DNA from: Candidatus Berkelbacteria bacterium
Lineage (GTDB): Bacteria; Patescibacteriota; UBA1384; CAILIB01
Length of the DNA stretch: 6,145 nt
NCBI GenBank assembly: GCA_020058355.1
Contig: JAGVEG010000082.1
Coordinates: 1-6,145, forward strand
Direction of reading: 5' to 3'
Position 1 is the stretch's first letter. The number at the start of each line of letters is the position of its first letter. The notes beneath the pieces are model-generated. The model did not search any database. It had not been told where the DNA came from and saw only the letters and a list, made by a program, of their open reading frames with translations. This document shows positions 1 through 5,775 of the stretch, in pieces. Made by a program: the position numbers and the translations under genes.

Positions 1-2
1 CG

Positions 3-194
3 TTCTACGTAGTGCCCGATGCACGGCGTCAGGGAGTAGGGGAGGCATTGTGTCAGGCATTTCTTGCGTGGTGCCGGGAAAAGGGCTGTGAGCGGGTCTT
101 TGTGCAGGCCTACACCAGTAATGATGTGGGAATGAATTTCTATAAGAAGATGGGATTTACTGAGTATGTTTCTGAGTTGGAAATGCCGCTCTAA
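3..194 (+). CDS. GNAT-family N-acetyltransferase, C-terminal part (5' end outside window)
   Basis: This is the 3' end of a GCN5-related N-acetyltransferase, an enzyme family that moves an acetyl group from acetyl-CoA to an amine on a small molecule or protein. The frame is open from the window edge, so the gene starts upstream; the GTG at 12 is an internal codon. The visible residues begin FYVVPDARRQGVGEAL, which is GNAT motif A: a beta strand followed by the R-R-Q-G-V-G pyrophosphate-binding loop for acetyl-CoA. Further on, the segment NDVGMNFYKKMGF matches motif B, with the usual N-x-x-x-x-x-FY-x-x-x-GF pattern near the C-terminus. About 63 residues are present of a usual 140-170. The substrate cannot be told from this part. 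The TAA stop overlaps the A-run that forms the minus-strand tail of the next terminator. Confidence 0.88.
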   Translation, partial: FYVVPDARRQGVGEALCQAFLAWCREKGCERVFVQAYTSNDVGMNFYKKMGFTEYVSELEMPL

Positions 195-229
195 AAAAGA
201 GGGCCCACCCGGGAGGGGTGGGCTTATTT
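193..229. terminator. bidirectional intrinsic terminator between the GNAT gene and gene A
   Basis: An 8-bp G+C-rich stem, GCCCACCC (203-210) with GGGTGGGC (216-223), closes a 5-nt loop. On + it is followed by TTATTT (224-229). On - the stem is followed by CCTC and then six T (complement of the A-run at 193-198). It lies between two convergent genes and can serve both; the minus-strand tail is the better T-run. Confidence 0.8.
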
Positions 230-242
230 GAGTATAGGAGAC

Positions 243-746
243 TTACTCAGCCAGGGCATCCATGAGTTCATTAAGTGTGATGGTGGTGATATTGGATATC
301 CCAGACCCGAAGTGACTCCAGACGGTTGGGCTCAGTACGCAGCTGAGAGTTACTCTTCTCGGATCTGTAAGAGCTCCAGGAAGGATTGCTAACAGCGCTA
401 GTAAGTCAGTGCTCTCAGAAGATCTTATCCACAACATACTTGCTGTCTGCGTGCCTGTTGCCCGATAGTCATAAAGAAAGTGTAACTCAACAGTGTCCTT
501 AATATAGGTCTGCCATATAAAGTGAAAGTAATTAGGATCGGCTTCTTCGGTAAGCTCAAGCCCAGAAACTGCCTCCTGGATTCTTTCGAGTGTTAATTCG
601 TACGGTGCTTCGAGATCTTCTCTTAAAAAGAATGATCTAACATTGAATAGGAGGTCATCCTTTAGGCGGTTCCACCCCGTTTCGTTTAGGCTCATCGTTG
701 TGACGCATATGACGTCTAAGGCATCAATCTTACTTCGCTTTCTCAT
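243..746 (-). CDS. uncharacterised 167-aa protein A
   Basis: I do not recognise this protein. The chosen ATG at 746 has a GGAG ribosome-binding site (752-755) five bases upstream, and the open frame ends with TAA just before a terminator. The protein starts MRKRSKIDAL, then a hydrophobic strand-like stretch (residues 10-18), an acidic and amphipathic middle (about 25-75), a segment rich in aromatic residues (FHFIWQTYI, 74-82), a likely beta-hairpin (85-108), a leucine-rich helix (LLALLAIL, 115-122), and a C-terminal end with ITLNELMDAL. No signal peptide, transmembrane segment, cysteine cluster or catalytic motif is evident. It is divergent from the TrmB-family regulator, so it is a natural candidate target. 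By eye it aligns with protein B (1655-2107), notably E-S-T-D-LLALL here against E-T-T-LGY-LLALL there. That is a hypothesis, not a family assignment. Confidence 0.75.
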   Translation of the reverse strand: MRKRSKIDALDVICVTTMSLNETGWNRLKDDLLFNVRSFFLREDLEAPYELTLERIQEAVSGLELTEEADPNYFHFIWQTYIKDTVELHFLYDYRATGTQTASMLWIRSSESTDLLALLAILPGALTDPRRVTLSCVLSPTVWSHFGSGISNITTITLNELMDALAE

Positions 747-760
747 TCTAGCTCCATTTT

Positions 761-786
761 TTAGATTATTCTCTTTCTAAATCTAA
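761..786. promoter_or_regulatory. A/T-rich inverted repeat in the divergent gap between gene A and the TrmB-family gene
   Basis: TTAGATT (761-767) and AATCTAA (780-786) are perfect 7-bp inverted arms around a 12-bp centre. Read on the minus strand, the left arm overlaps AATAAT (765-770), a possible -10 box for gene A, which would put its transcript start only about a dozen bases before the start codon. A second short palindrome, CCATATGG, lies at 808-815. The position between a regulator and a divergent gene makes an operator plausible. It does not match the TACT-N3-AGTA site reported for archaeal TrmB. Confidence 0.35.
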
Positions 787-832
787 TAATAAGAGTGGCA
801 AATAGTCCCATATGGTGGTAAGGTACACCGCA

Positions 833-838
833 TATAAC
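833..838 (+). promoter_or_regulatory. possible -10 box (TATAAC) of the TrmB-family gene
   Basis: TATAAC differs from the consensus TATAAT at one position. It would place the transcript start about 6 bases before the ATG at 851, giving a nearly leaderless mRNA. This fits the absence of any purine-rich ribosome-binding site before that ATG. No convincing -35 box is visible at the right distance, so the call is tentative. Confidence 0.35.
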
Positions 839-850
839 TAATTCATCACG

Positions 851-1600
851 ATGCTAATTCAGCAAGAGCTTCTGACGGTGCTTGGGCTTTCGCAAAATGA
901 GGCCAAGATTTATGAGAGTTTGCTTGGGGTGGGGGCGATTGGTATTAGCGAGGTTGCCACGCGTACGGCGATTCATCGGCGGAATGTCTATGACAGCATG
1001 CAGCGTCTTCTGGAGAAGGGGCTCGTGTTTCGAATCTTTCGGCAGGATGAGTATCATTTTCAGGCGGTTAATCCTGAAAAGTTGCAGGAGATTTTGCAGG
1101 AGCATGAGCGTCGGCTGACTGCTACGATGCCCTCGTTGACGCGGCAGTATGGTCAGATTGCTACTGAAGAGGCGGCCTACATCTACAAGGGCAAGGAAGG
1201 GTATAAGAACTACCTCCGCGACATGATTCGCGTTGCAGATACCACCTACTTCTTTGGTGCCAAGGCGCTCTGGTACACCCCGTGGGTGGAGTTGTTTTAC
1301 CTCGATGAGTTCAGTAAGGCACTCAAAGAAAACGGGAAGGAGTACTACACGCTCTATGATCCACGTGTGCCGCTTGTAAAGCCAGAAGCGCTTCAGCGGG
1401 TGGGGGGACATGCAAAGGTGCTTCCTGAGCACATGCAGATCCCTGGTGTGGTTGATATCTTTGGTAACTACGTGGTGACTTTCACCAGTGTTGATGTGGC
1501 CAACTTCGGTGAGGAAGGGACGATCTTTGTCTTAGAGAATAAAGAGTTAGCGGATACCTACCGGGCCTGGTTTAACCTGACCTGGGAATTGATTGGGTAA
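851..1600 (+). CDS. TrmB-family transcriptional regulator
   Basis: This is a 249-aa DNA-binding regulator. Residues 1-70 form a winged helix-turn-helix of the TrmB type: VLGLSQNEAKIYESLL (first helices), then ISEVATRTAIHRRNVYDSMQ (helix-turn-helix with recognition helix), then LLEKGLVFRIFRQDEYHF (wing) and NPEKLQEIL. A charged helix follows (about 78-105, QEHERRL), which in this family often mediates dimerisation. The C-terminal part (about 110-249) has an alternating strand/helix pattern ending LADTYRAWFNLTWELIG, as in the TrmB effector-sensing region, but no ligand can be named. An in-frame TAA lies only 9 bases upstream of the ATG at 851, so longer forms are excluded. There is no ribosome-binding site before it. 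Family membership is secure; targets are unknown, and the divergent gene A is the simplest candidate. Many CPR genomes carry several such regulators, usually of unassigned role. Confidence 0.88.
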   Translation: MLIQQELLTVLGLSQNEAKIYESLLGVGAIGISEVATRTAIHRRNVYDSMQRLLEKGLVFRIFRQDEYHFQAVNPEKLQEILQEHERRLTATMPSLTRQYGQIATEEAAYIYKGKEGYKNYLRDMIRVADTTYFFGAKALWYTPWVELFYLDEFSKALKENGKEYYTLYDPRVPLVKPEALQRVGGHAKVLPEHMQIPGVVDIFGNYVVTFTSVDVANFGEEGTIFVLENKELADTYRAWFNLTWELIG

Positions 1601-1637
1601 AAGAAACGGCCCATCTTTACGGGGTGGGCCTTGATTG
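1599..1637. terminator. bidirectional terminator between the TrmB-family gene and gene B
   Basis: GGCCCATC (1608-1615) pairs with GGTGGGCC (1623-1630), including one G-T pair, around a 7-nt loop. The + side tail is weak (TTGATTG). On - the tail reads GTTTCTTTT, a better T-run, and serves gene B. Confidence 0.65.
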
Positions 1638-1654
1638 TAGTGGGGTCGGGTCGG

Positions 1655-2107
1655 CTACTTGTAGATAGTTAGAAAGCCTTCCAGGGATATCGTGCCCCCT
1701 GGGTGGAACGCGTGCGAGGTCCAGAAACCCGCCATATTGATCGGCTGGATGGTGATGTTTGTATTTTCCGGCACCAGAAGTGCCAATAAGTAGCCCAGAG
1801 TGGTCTCCTTCGGCAGTTCTACAACGAAGCTTGCGTGCCTCTTTGTACCTTTTGGTACCATTAGTGACACTCTGGTCCCATCTGCGTGGTCGGCATAGTG
1901 ATGCCAGAAACTATCAGTGGCCACATCGACCCTCACGGTCATCCCGAGGGCGGTTAGCCAGTTGTGGAGTGCGTGAGAGATGTTGTTCGTACCGATTGCA
2001 TTTACCTTCCCAGTGAGCAAATCAAGCATGCTCCCAGCGCAGAGCTCGGCCCACCAGTCAATGGGCACAGTGATGATGAACCCCATGAGGGGATTGCTTC
2101 TAGACAT
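1655..2107 (-). CDS. uncharacterised 150-aa protein B, possible relative of protein A
   Basis: I do not recognise this protein. The start at 2107 is supported by AAGGAA (complement of 2117-2122) nine bases upstream. The protein begins MSRSNPLMGFIITVPIDWW, continues with a helical segment (about 20-57, including NNISHALHNWLTALG), a histidine/aromatic stretch (SFWHHYADH, 66-74), a likely beta-hairpin (78-98), a leucine-rich helix (LGYLLALLV, 104-112), strands (NITIQPI, 117-123) and a C-terminal GGTISLEGFL. The order of these elements, and E-T-T followed by LLALL, match protein A, with about 17 residues less overall. The histidines and tryptophans are not in any metal-site pattern I know. No signal peptide is visible. 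It is convergent with the TrmB-family gene and divergent from fusA across a 175-bp gap. Confidence 0.72.
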   Translation of the reverse strand: MSRSNPLMGFIITVPIDWWAELCAGSMLDLLTGKVNAIGTNNISHALHNWLTALGMTVRVDVATDSFWHHYADHADGTRVSLMVPKGTKRHASFVVELPKETTLGYLLALLVPENTNITIQPINMAGFWTSHAFHPGGTISLEGFLTIYK

Positions 2108-2116
2108 GTTTTTTCG

Positions 2117-2122
2117 TTCCTT
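2117..2122 (-). promoter_or_regulatory. ribosome-binding site of gene B
   Basis: On the minus strand this reads AAGGAA, nine bases before the ATG at 2107. It fixes the start of gene B and contrasts with the divergent fusA gene, which has no such site. Confidence 0.65.
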
Positions 2123-2208
2123 GTTTTTGATTTAAGCACTCTGCATTTCGCAGGGACCTAGTGTTGTTTGTTGCATCTTTAGCACATCTGTGGCAATCTG
2201 TCACTATG

Positions 2209-2230
2209 CGAGGCGATGCCTCGATCTTTT
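2209..2230 (+). promoter_or_regulatory. terminator-like hairpin upstream of fusA
   Basis: CGAGGC (2209-2214) and GCCTCG (2218-2223) form a perfect 6-bp stem with a GAT loop, followed by ATCTTTT (2224-2230). No + strand gene ends nearby, because gene B runs the other way, so this is not an ordinary gene end. If transcription starts further upstream it would lie in the fusA leader and could act as an attenuator. The stem is short and the T-run modest. Confidence 0.4.
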
Positions 2231-2256
2231 GCGACTAACCCGTCACGGGTTACAAG
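2229..2256 (+). promoter_or_regulatory. possible fusA promoter with a perfect 17-bp palindrome in its spacer
   Basis: TAACCCGTCACGGGTTA (2236-2252) is a perfect dyad with a single central base. It can be a DNA operator or an RNA hairpin (6-bp stem, GTCAC loop). It falls between TTGCGA (2229-2234, a possible -35) and TACAAG (2251-2256, a possible -10) with 16-bp spacing, which would start the mRNA about 20 bases before the ATG. Both boxes match consensus at only 4 of 6 positions. The dyad is certain; the promoter is a guess. Confidence 0.4.
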
Positions 2257-2282
2257 CAGGCAGATTAGCTCTAACCACCCCT

Positions 2283-4385
2283 ATGTCCCGCGAATATCCA
2301 CTCGAGAAGGTTCGTAATATCGGCATTATTGCCCACATCGACGCTGGTAAGACCACTACCACCGAGCGTGTTTTGTACTACACCGGTAAGACCCACAAGA
2401 TTGGTGAGGTACACGATGGTGCTGCAACCATGGACTGGATGGAGCAAGAGCAAGAGCGTGGTATTACCATTACGGCTGCTGCTACCACAGCTTTCTGGAC
2501 CCCAACTACCCGCGCAGGTAAGGATACTCACCGTTTGAATATTATTGATACTCCCGGCCACGTAGACTTTACCGTTGAGGTACAGCGTTCACTGCGCGTA
2601 CTTGATGGTGGTGTCGTGGTATTCGACGGTGTTGCTGGTGTAGAGCCTCAGTCAGAGACCGTATGGCGTCAGGCTGATGACTACCAGGTGCCTCGTGTCT
2701 GTTTCATCAACAAGCTGGACCGTATGGGTGCAGACTTCTTTAAGGCATACAATTCAATTATCGACCGCCTTACTCCTAATGCTGTGCCAATTCAGCTGCC
2801 AGTAGGCTCTGAGAGCGACTTCAAGGGTATTATCGATCTACTGACTGGTCAGACTCGTACCTACCTTGATGACATGGGTACCAAGTTCGAGGACACGGGT
2901 ATTGCTCCTGAGATGCAGGAAACCTATGACAAGTGGCGCACCAAGCTGATCGAAAAGATCGCTGAGCAGGACGAAGCGCTTATGGAGAAGTACTTCGCTG
3001 GCGAAGAGCTTACGCTTGATGAAATGCGTGCTGGTATCCGTAAGGGAACCCTTACCGGAAATCTCGTACCTGTTATGTGTGGTTCAGCCCTGAAGAACAA
3101 GGGTGTACAGTTCATGCTTGACGCCGTTGTTGAGTACCTCCCAAGTCCTTTGGACGTACCTGCAATGAAGGGAACTGATCCTAAGACTGGTGACGAGATT
3201 ACTCGTAAGCCATCCGATGAAGAAGCGTTCAGCGCACTTGCTTTCAAGATTGCTGCTGACCCATTCGTTGGTCGTCTTACCTTCTTCCGCGTGTACTCAG
3301 GCACCCTCAAGGCTGGTTCTTACGTGTACAACAGTACCAATGGTCAGCAGGAGCGTATCGGACGTATCGTTCGTTTGCACGCTAACTCACGTGAAGATGT
3401 AGACCAGGTCTACGCTGGTGAAATCGCTGCCGCGATTGGTCTGAAGGCTACTCGTACTGGTGACACACTGTGTGACCAGGCGAAGCAGATCCAGCTTGAG
3501 AACATCAACTTTGCTGAGCCTGTTATTCAGCAGTCAATCGAGCCAAAGACCAAGCAGGACCAGGAGAAGATGGGTATTGCCCTTTCTCGTCTTGCTGAAG
3601 AAGATCCAACCTTCCGCATTAGTACGCATCCTGAGACTGGTCAGACTCTGATCGCAGGTATGGGTGAGCTTCACCTTGAGATCATCGTTGATCGCATGAA
3701 GCGCGAGTTCAAGGTTGAGGCAAATGTTGGTCAGCCACAGGTTGCCTACAAGGAAGCTATTCGCCAGGCAGTTGAGAACGTTGACGGTAAGTTCGTCCGC
3801 CAGTCCGGTGGTCGTGGTCAGTTCGGTCACGTTATTATCAACATGGAGCCAGGAGAGCGTGGAAGCGGCTTTGTCTTCGAGAACAAGACGGTTGGTGGTT
3901 CAGTACCAAAGGAATTCATCAAGCCTGCTGAAGAAGGTATGCGTGAGGCTCTTGAAAAGGGTGTCCTTGCAGGCTATCCACTCCAGGACGTAAAGATTAC
4001 CCTTATCGATGGTAGCTACCACGATGTGGACTCCTCAGAAATGGCCTTTAAGATCGCAGGATCTATGGCGGTTGCTGAAGGCGTAAAGCGCGCAAATCCA
4101 GCTATCCTTGAGCCAGTCATGAAGGTTGAGATTGTTACTCCTGAAGATTACTTCGGTGACCTGATGGGTGACGTAAACAGCCGCCGTGGTCAGATCCAGG
4201 GAACTACTGAGCGTGGTATGAACAAGGTTATTGCCGCTCACATCCCACTTTCAACCATGTTCGGATATGCTACCGGCCTCCGCTCTTCGAGTCAGGGACG
4301 CGCGAGCTACACCATGGAGTTTGATCACTACGCTGAGACTCCGCCAAACATCATGCAGCAGATCATTGACGGGAAGGTGAAGTAA
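2283..4385 (+). CDS. fusA: translation elongation factor G (EF-G)
   Basis: EF-G is the ribosomal GTPase that moves tRNAs and mRNA after each peptide bond and helps recycle ribosomes; it acts in the cytosol. The 700-aa product is full length. GTPase motifs are all present: G1 AHIDAGKT (17-24), G2 RGITI (59-63), G3 DTPGH (89-93), G4 NKLD (143-146, where many bacteria have NKMD), and G5 GSAL (267-270). Domain II starts near 310, domain III holds GMGELHLE (459-466), and domain IV has GGRGQFGHV (509-517) and the tip H580 in [11 protein letters not shown], equivalent to the conserved tip histidine that reaches the decoding site. Domain V includes [12 protein letters not shown] (625-636). The frame is open back to a GTG at 2190, but the added 31 residues resemble no EF-G N-terminus, so ATG 2283 is chosen although it lacks a ribosome-binding site. 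Here fusA stands alone, not in the rpsL-rpsG-fusA-tuf order common in other bacteria. Confidence 0.98.
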   Translation: MSREYPLEKVRNIGIIAHIDAGKTTTTERVLYYTGKTHKIGEVHDGAATMDWMEQEQERGITITAAATTAFWTPTTRAGKDTHRLNIIDTPGHVDFTVEVQRSLRVLDGGVVVFDGVAGVEPQSETVWRQADDYQVPRVCFINKLDRMGADFFKAYNSIIDRLTPNAVPIQLPVGSESDFKGIIDLLTGQTRTYLDDMGTKFEDTGIAPEMQETYDKWRTKLIEKIAEQDEALMEKYFAGEELTLDEMRAGIRKGTLTGNLVPVMCGSALKNKGVQFMLDAVVEYLPSPLDVPAMKGTDPKTGDEITRKPSDEEAFSALAFKIAADPFVGRLTFFRVYSGTLKAGSYVYNSTNGQQERIGRIVRLHANSREDVDQVYAGEIAAAIGLKATRTGDTLCDQAKQIQLENINFAEPVIQQSIEPKTKQDQEKMGIALSRLAEEDPTFRISTHPETGQTLIAGMGELHLEIIVDRMKREFKVEANVGQPQVAYKEAIRQAVENVDGKFVRQSGGRGQFGHVIINMEPGERGSGFVFENKTVGGSVPKEFIKPAEEGMREALEKGVLAGYPLQDVKITLIDGSYHDVDSSEMAFKIAGSMAVAEGVKRANPAILEPVMKVEIVTPEDYFGDLMGDVNSRRGQIQGTTERGMNKVIAAHIPLSTMFGYATGLRSSSQGRASYTMEFDHYAETPPNIMQQIIDGKVK

Positions 4386-4390
4386 TCACC

Positions 4391-4423
4391 AAAAAAAGAA
4401 CAGGAGGGAAACCTCCTGTTTTT
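4391..4423. terminator. strong bidirectional terminator between fusA and gene C
   Basis: AACAGGAGG (4399-4407) and CCTCCTGTT (4412-4420) form a perfect 9-bp stem closed by a GAAA loop. On + the T-run is TTTTT (4419-4423); on - the stem is followed by C and seven T (complement of 4391-4397). It ends fusA and can also stop transcripts of gene C. Confidence 0.92.
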
Positions 4424-4463
4424 GTATAGTGGCCCAAGCTAAGGGTAATTGGGGATTAGGTAA

Positions 4464-4760
4464 CTAGAGCCACGGGGCCTTAGTAAATATGATAGTGTCA
4501 TCGTTGAGGGGGCCGTGTGCCCCGCCTACTTTGACTACTCCCTGAGGACTCAGCCATGGTCGCTTTTGCTCAATCACCACAGGTCCATTCCATGTAAGAA
4601 GCTCGATCCTTTTTACCTGGTCAGACGTTAAGGGAGTGAGTGTGTTGTCATTAAAGAAGTAGTAATCATTATCACCCACATTTCTTGTTAGATAGTTCAG
4701 CTGTATCCACCCTGCGGCTACAGGGCATTTCTGGAAGACAGCTACAAGTACTCTTTGCAT
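4464..4760 (-). CDS. uncharacterised 98-aa protein C
   Basis: I do not recognise this protein. The ATG at 4760 is preferred to the longer frame from 4790, because AAAGGTGG (complement of 4770-4777) sits nine bases before it. The protein begins MQRVLVAVFQKCP, a possible buried strand, followed by AAGWIQLNYLTRNV, an acidic/aromatic stretch (DNDYYFFND, 30-38), and then a part with many short strand-like segments (RIELLTW, PVVIEQ, GVVKVGG, TIIFTK), ending APWL. It is probably a small beta-rich soluble protein. It has one cysteine (residue 12) and no clear signal peptide. It is convergent with fusA and divergent from module D-E across a gap of about 110 bp. I see no convincing sequence similarity to proteins A, B, E or F. 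Confidence 0.7.
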   Translation of the reverse strand: MQRVLVAVFQKCPVAAGWIQLNYLTRNVGDNDYYFFNDNTLTPLTSDQVKRIELLTWNGPVVIEQKRPWLSPQGVVKVGGAHGPLNDDTIIFTKAPWL

Positions 4761-4769
4761 AATAAGTTT

Positions 4770-4777
4770 CCACCTTT
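4770..4777 (-). promoter_or_regulatory. ribosome-binding site that sets the start of gene C
   Basis: On the minus strand this reads AAAGGTGG, nine bases before the ATG at 4760. It decides for that start over an in-frame ATG at 4790, which has none. Confidence 0.7.
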
Positions 4778-4832
4778 CGATTAGGTACACACTATCAGAG
4801 AAATCCTTTAGGAAAAGCCTTTATTAATCTTG

Positions 4833-4838
4833 TATAGT
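4833..4838 (+). promoter_or_regulatory. possible -10 box (TATAGT) for module D-E
   Basis: TATAGT matches TATAAT at five of six positions and is preceded by a T-rich stretch. No good -35 box is seen. It would place the transcript start near 4845, about 30 bases before the ATG at 4875, and would rule out a TTG start at 4830. Confidence 0.4.
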
Positions 4839-4874
4839 CAGGTGGTCATAAGCAGCTCTGGCAGTGTGATAATA

Positions 4875-5057
4875 ATGTTGTTTATTTTTACTTCAGAGGA
4901 AACCCCGGACGGGGCATTCAATCGGAGTCCGGGGAGTACGTCATTACTCTTTAGAATAGGTCCTGGTGATAGATTCGTATGGTTGGCTAGTAAATGTCTT
5001 GCTGATATCCAAGAAGCTGGTATTCTTTCCCAGAAAGAATGGAGAGAAAAAGTATGA
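4875..5057 (+). CDS. uncharacterised 60-aa protein D, first gene of a translationally coupled pair
   Basis: I do not recognise this small protein. The ATG at 4875 is the first one after a likely -10 box; there is no clear ribosome-binding site, so the start is uncertain, and GTG or TTG codons further upstream stay open. The protein begins MLFIFTSEETPDGAF, then a central SLLFRIGPGDRFVWLASK and a C-terminal charged helix ending LSQKEWREKV. Its TGA stop overlaps the ATG of gene E as ATGA, which suggests that ribosomes finishing D start E. The central S-x-x-x-R-x-x-P-x-x-x-F pattern also appears in the 29-aa ORF at 5625-5714, which stands in the same position before gene F. D may be a small partner protein or mainly a translation lead for E; the sequence does not decide. 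Confidence 0.6.
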   Translation: MLFIFTSEETPDGAFNRSPGSTSLLFRIGPGDRFVWLASKCLADIQEAGILSQKEWREKV

Positions 5058-5416
5058 CAAGAAGAGAGTTGCTTAAAATTGCAGTATCAATACCCTTACT
5101 GCCTTGCGGTGAAAAAGTACATCGGCATATGATGCTGAAACCATCAGAAGAAACGGCCGTGAATACTCTGGAATATGCTACGGTGATGATCGTTGTGCGT
5201 AGGTCTTCACCGGGTTTCAGGCTCTGCAGAAACCTCAGTGACTATCTGTCAGCAGATGTCCCGGATGGGGTTTATATTCACCGTATATGCCATGAGGGCG
5301 CTGCGACATACAGCATGAAGTTAGTTTGGGAAGGGCGCCAACGTTACTTTACTCTTGAAGGTAGCTCGAGTCTCGGTGATATCCAGCATTACTTAAATCA
5401 TCTTCAGGCTCACTAA
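5054..5416 (+). CDS. uncharacterised 120-aa protein E with Tat-like N-terminus
   Basis: No known family is recognised. The start at 5054 is chosen because GGAG (5041-5044) lies nine bases upstream and because the ATG overlaps the stop of D (ATGA); an in-frame ATG at 5039 has no ribosome-binding site. The N-terminus MTRRELLKIAVSIPLLPCG resembles a twin-arginine export signal: T-RR-x-L-L-K, then a short hydrophobic stretch (9-16) ending in P-C-G. C18 is not in a standard lipobox. The hydrophobic part is short, so export is likely but not certain. The mature part has a strand (TVMIVV), then a helix-like LCRNLSDYL, a likely beta-hairpin (ATYSMKLVWEGRQRYFTLEG) and a final helix (LGDIQHYLNHLQ). The gene's first bases, ATG-aca-AGAAGAG, closely match those of gene F, and both follow an ATGA overlap, so E and F may be distant relatives. 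A terminator follows. Confidence 0.72.
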   Translation: MTRRELLKIAVSIPLLPCGEKVHRHMMLKPSEETAVNTLEYATVMIVVRRSSPGFRLCRNLSDYLSADVPDGVYIHRICHEGAATYSMKLVWEGRQRYFTLEGSSSLGDIQHYLNHLQAH

Positions 5417-5429
5417 TCCAAGATTCCTG

Positions 5430-5465
5430 TCCCGACTGGCAATGACGCAGTCGGGATTCTTATTT
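5430..5465 (+). terminator. intrinsic terminator of module D-E
   Basis: TCCCGACTG (5430-5438) and CAGTCGGGA (5448-5456) form a perfect 9-bp stem with a 9-nt loop, followed by TTCTTATTT (5457-5465). It starts 13 bases after the stop of gene E. Confidence 0.85.
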
Positions 5466-5570
5466 GGCGTCATGGCGCAAAAGGGTATGAATGACAGTTT
5501 GTGAGCCTGCCGATTAAAGTTGTAAAGGGAGTCAGGCCGCGGACAAAGCATCTACGCATGCTAACATTTG

Positions 5571-5600
5571 TTTACAGTGCGCCTACACTTCGTTGTTTAT
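5571..5600 (+). promoter_or_regulatory. possible promoter of the second module
   Basis: TTTACA (5571-5576) matches TTGACA at five of six positions. Eighteen bases later is GTTTAT (5595-5600), a poor -10 box. This would start the mRNA just before the AAGG site at 5613-5616. The rest of the gap between the terminator ending at 5465 and this point shows no gene, RNA or strong repeat that I can support; the longest ORFs there are trivial. Confidence 0.35.
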
Positions 5601-5624
5601 TCAGTAAGTAACAAGGTTTTTTAA

Positions 5625-5714
5625 GTGGAAAATAGCTGGTACATCCGCTTGAATCCTGCTACGGTTTTCGCGAGGAGTCAGAATGTCTTCTCAAGAAAGG
5701 TTGTTGGATTATGA
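5625..5714 (+). CDS. 29-aa ORF overlapping the start of gene F
   Basis: A GTG start at 5625 has AAGG (5613-5616) eight bases upstream and an in-frame TAA directly before it (5622-5624). The product starts MENSWYIRLNPATVFARSQ and ends at TGA 5712-5714, overlapping the ATG of gene F as ATGA. This is the same arrangement as D-E. The pattern S-x-x-x-R-x-x-P-x-x-x-F (SWYIRLNPATVF) matches D (SLLFRIGPGDRF), so it may be a shortened relative of D. It is too short to be sure it is expressed as a stable protein; its role may be to bring ribosomes to F. Its last 64 bases lie inside the 72-bp repeat. Confidence 0.5.
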   Translation: MENSWYIRLNPATVFARSQNVFSRKVVGL

Positions 5715-5722
5715 AAAGAAGA
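5651..5722 (+). repeat. 72-bp direct repeat, copy 1
   Basis: This block is identical to 6074-6145, with an offset of 423 bp. It holds the end of the 29-aa ORF, the ribosome-binding sites and the first four codons of gene F. Confidence 0.97.
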
Positions 5723-5775
5723 GCGCTACTACTTTCTTTCATGGGTATGCTATTGTCGCCAGTGGCCGCACGTAA
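5683..5775 (+). CDS. alternative 30-aa ORF in another frame across the start of gene F
   Basis: An ATG at 5683 lies five bases after GAGGAG (5672-5677), the best ribosome-binding site in this region. It reads MSSQERLLDYEKKSATTF and so on, to TAA at 5773-5775, overlapping both the 29-aa ORF and gene F. It could be a regulatory ORF, a chance ORF, or the remains of a frame that continues in another copy of the repeat. Gene F is preferred as the real gene because it has a good signal peptide. Confidence 0.25.
   Translation: MSSQERLLDYEKKSATTFFHGYAIVASGRT

Noticed and set aside
2190..2282. N-terminal extension of EF-G from a GTG at 2190
   Set aside because: The frame is open, but the 31 extra residues do not look like EF-G, no ribosome-binding site precedes the GTG, and the stretch holds the two dyads. 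The canonical N-terminus begins at 2283.
2220..2288. tRNA-like stretch on the minus strand (GGTTAGAGC, as in a tRNA D-arm, followed by CTTGTAA, as in an anticodon loop)
   Set aside because: The anticodon stem does not pair, there is no T-loop consensus and no acceptor stem closes it. It is a chance likeness, at most a decayed remnant.
2283..4385. Long ORFs in other frames and on the opposite strand inside fusA and the TrmB-family gene
   Set aside because: They are shadows of strongly conserved coding sequence; none has a believable start signal or a recognisable product.
4761..4790. Longer form of protein C starting at 4790
   Set aside because: The good ribosome-binding site (4770-4777) lies inside this stretch and points to the ATG at 4760.
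4830..4874. Longer form of protein D starting at TTG 4830
   Set aside because: The codon lies on the likely -10 box (4833-4838), so it would not be in the mRNA, and it has no ribosome-binding site.
5055..5057. TGA read as an amino acid (as in some CPR lineages), fusing D into the following sequence
   Set aside because: Read-through gives a short, unconvincing sequence in the wrong frame for E, and the ATGA overlap is a normal stop-start junction.
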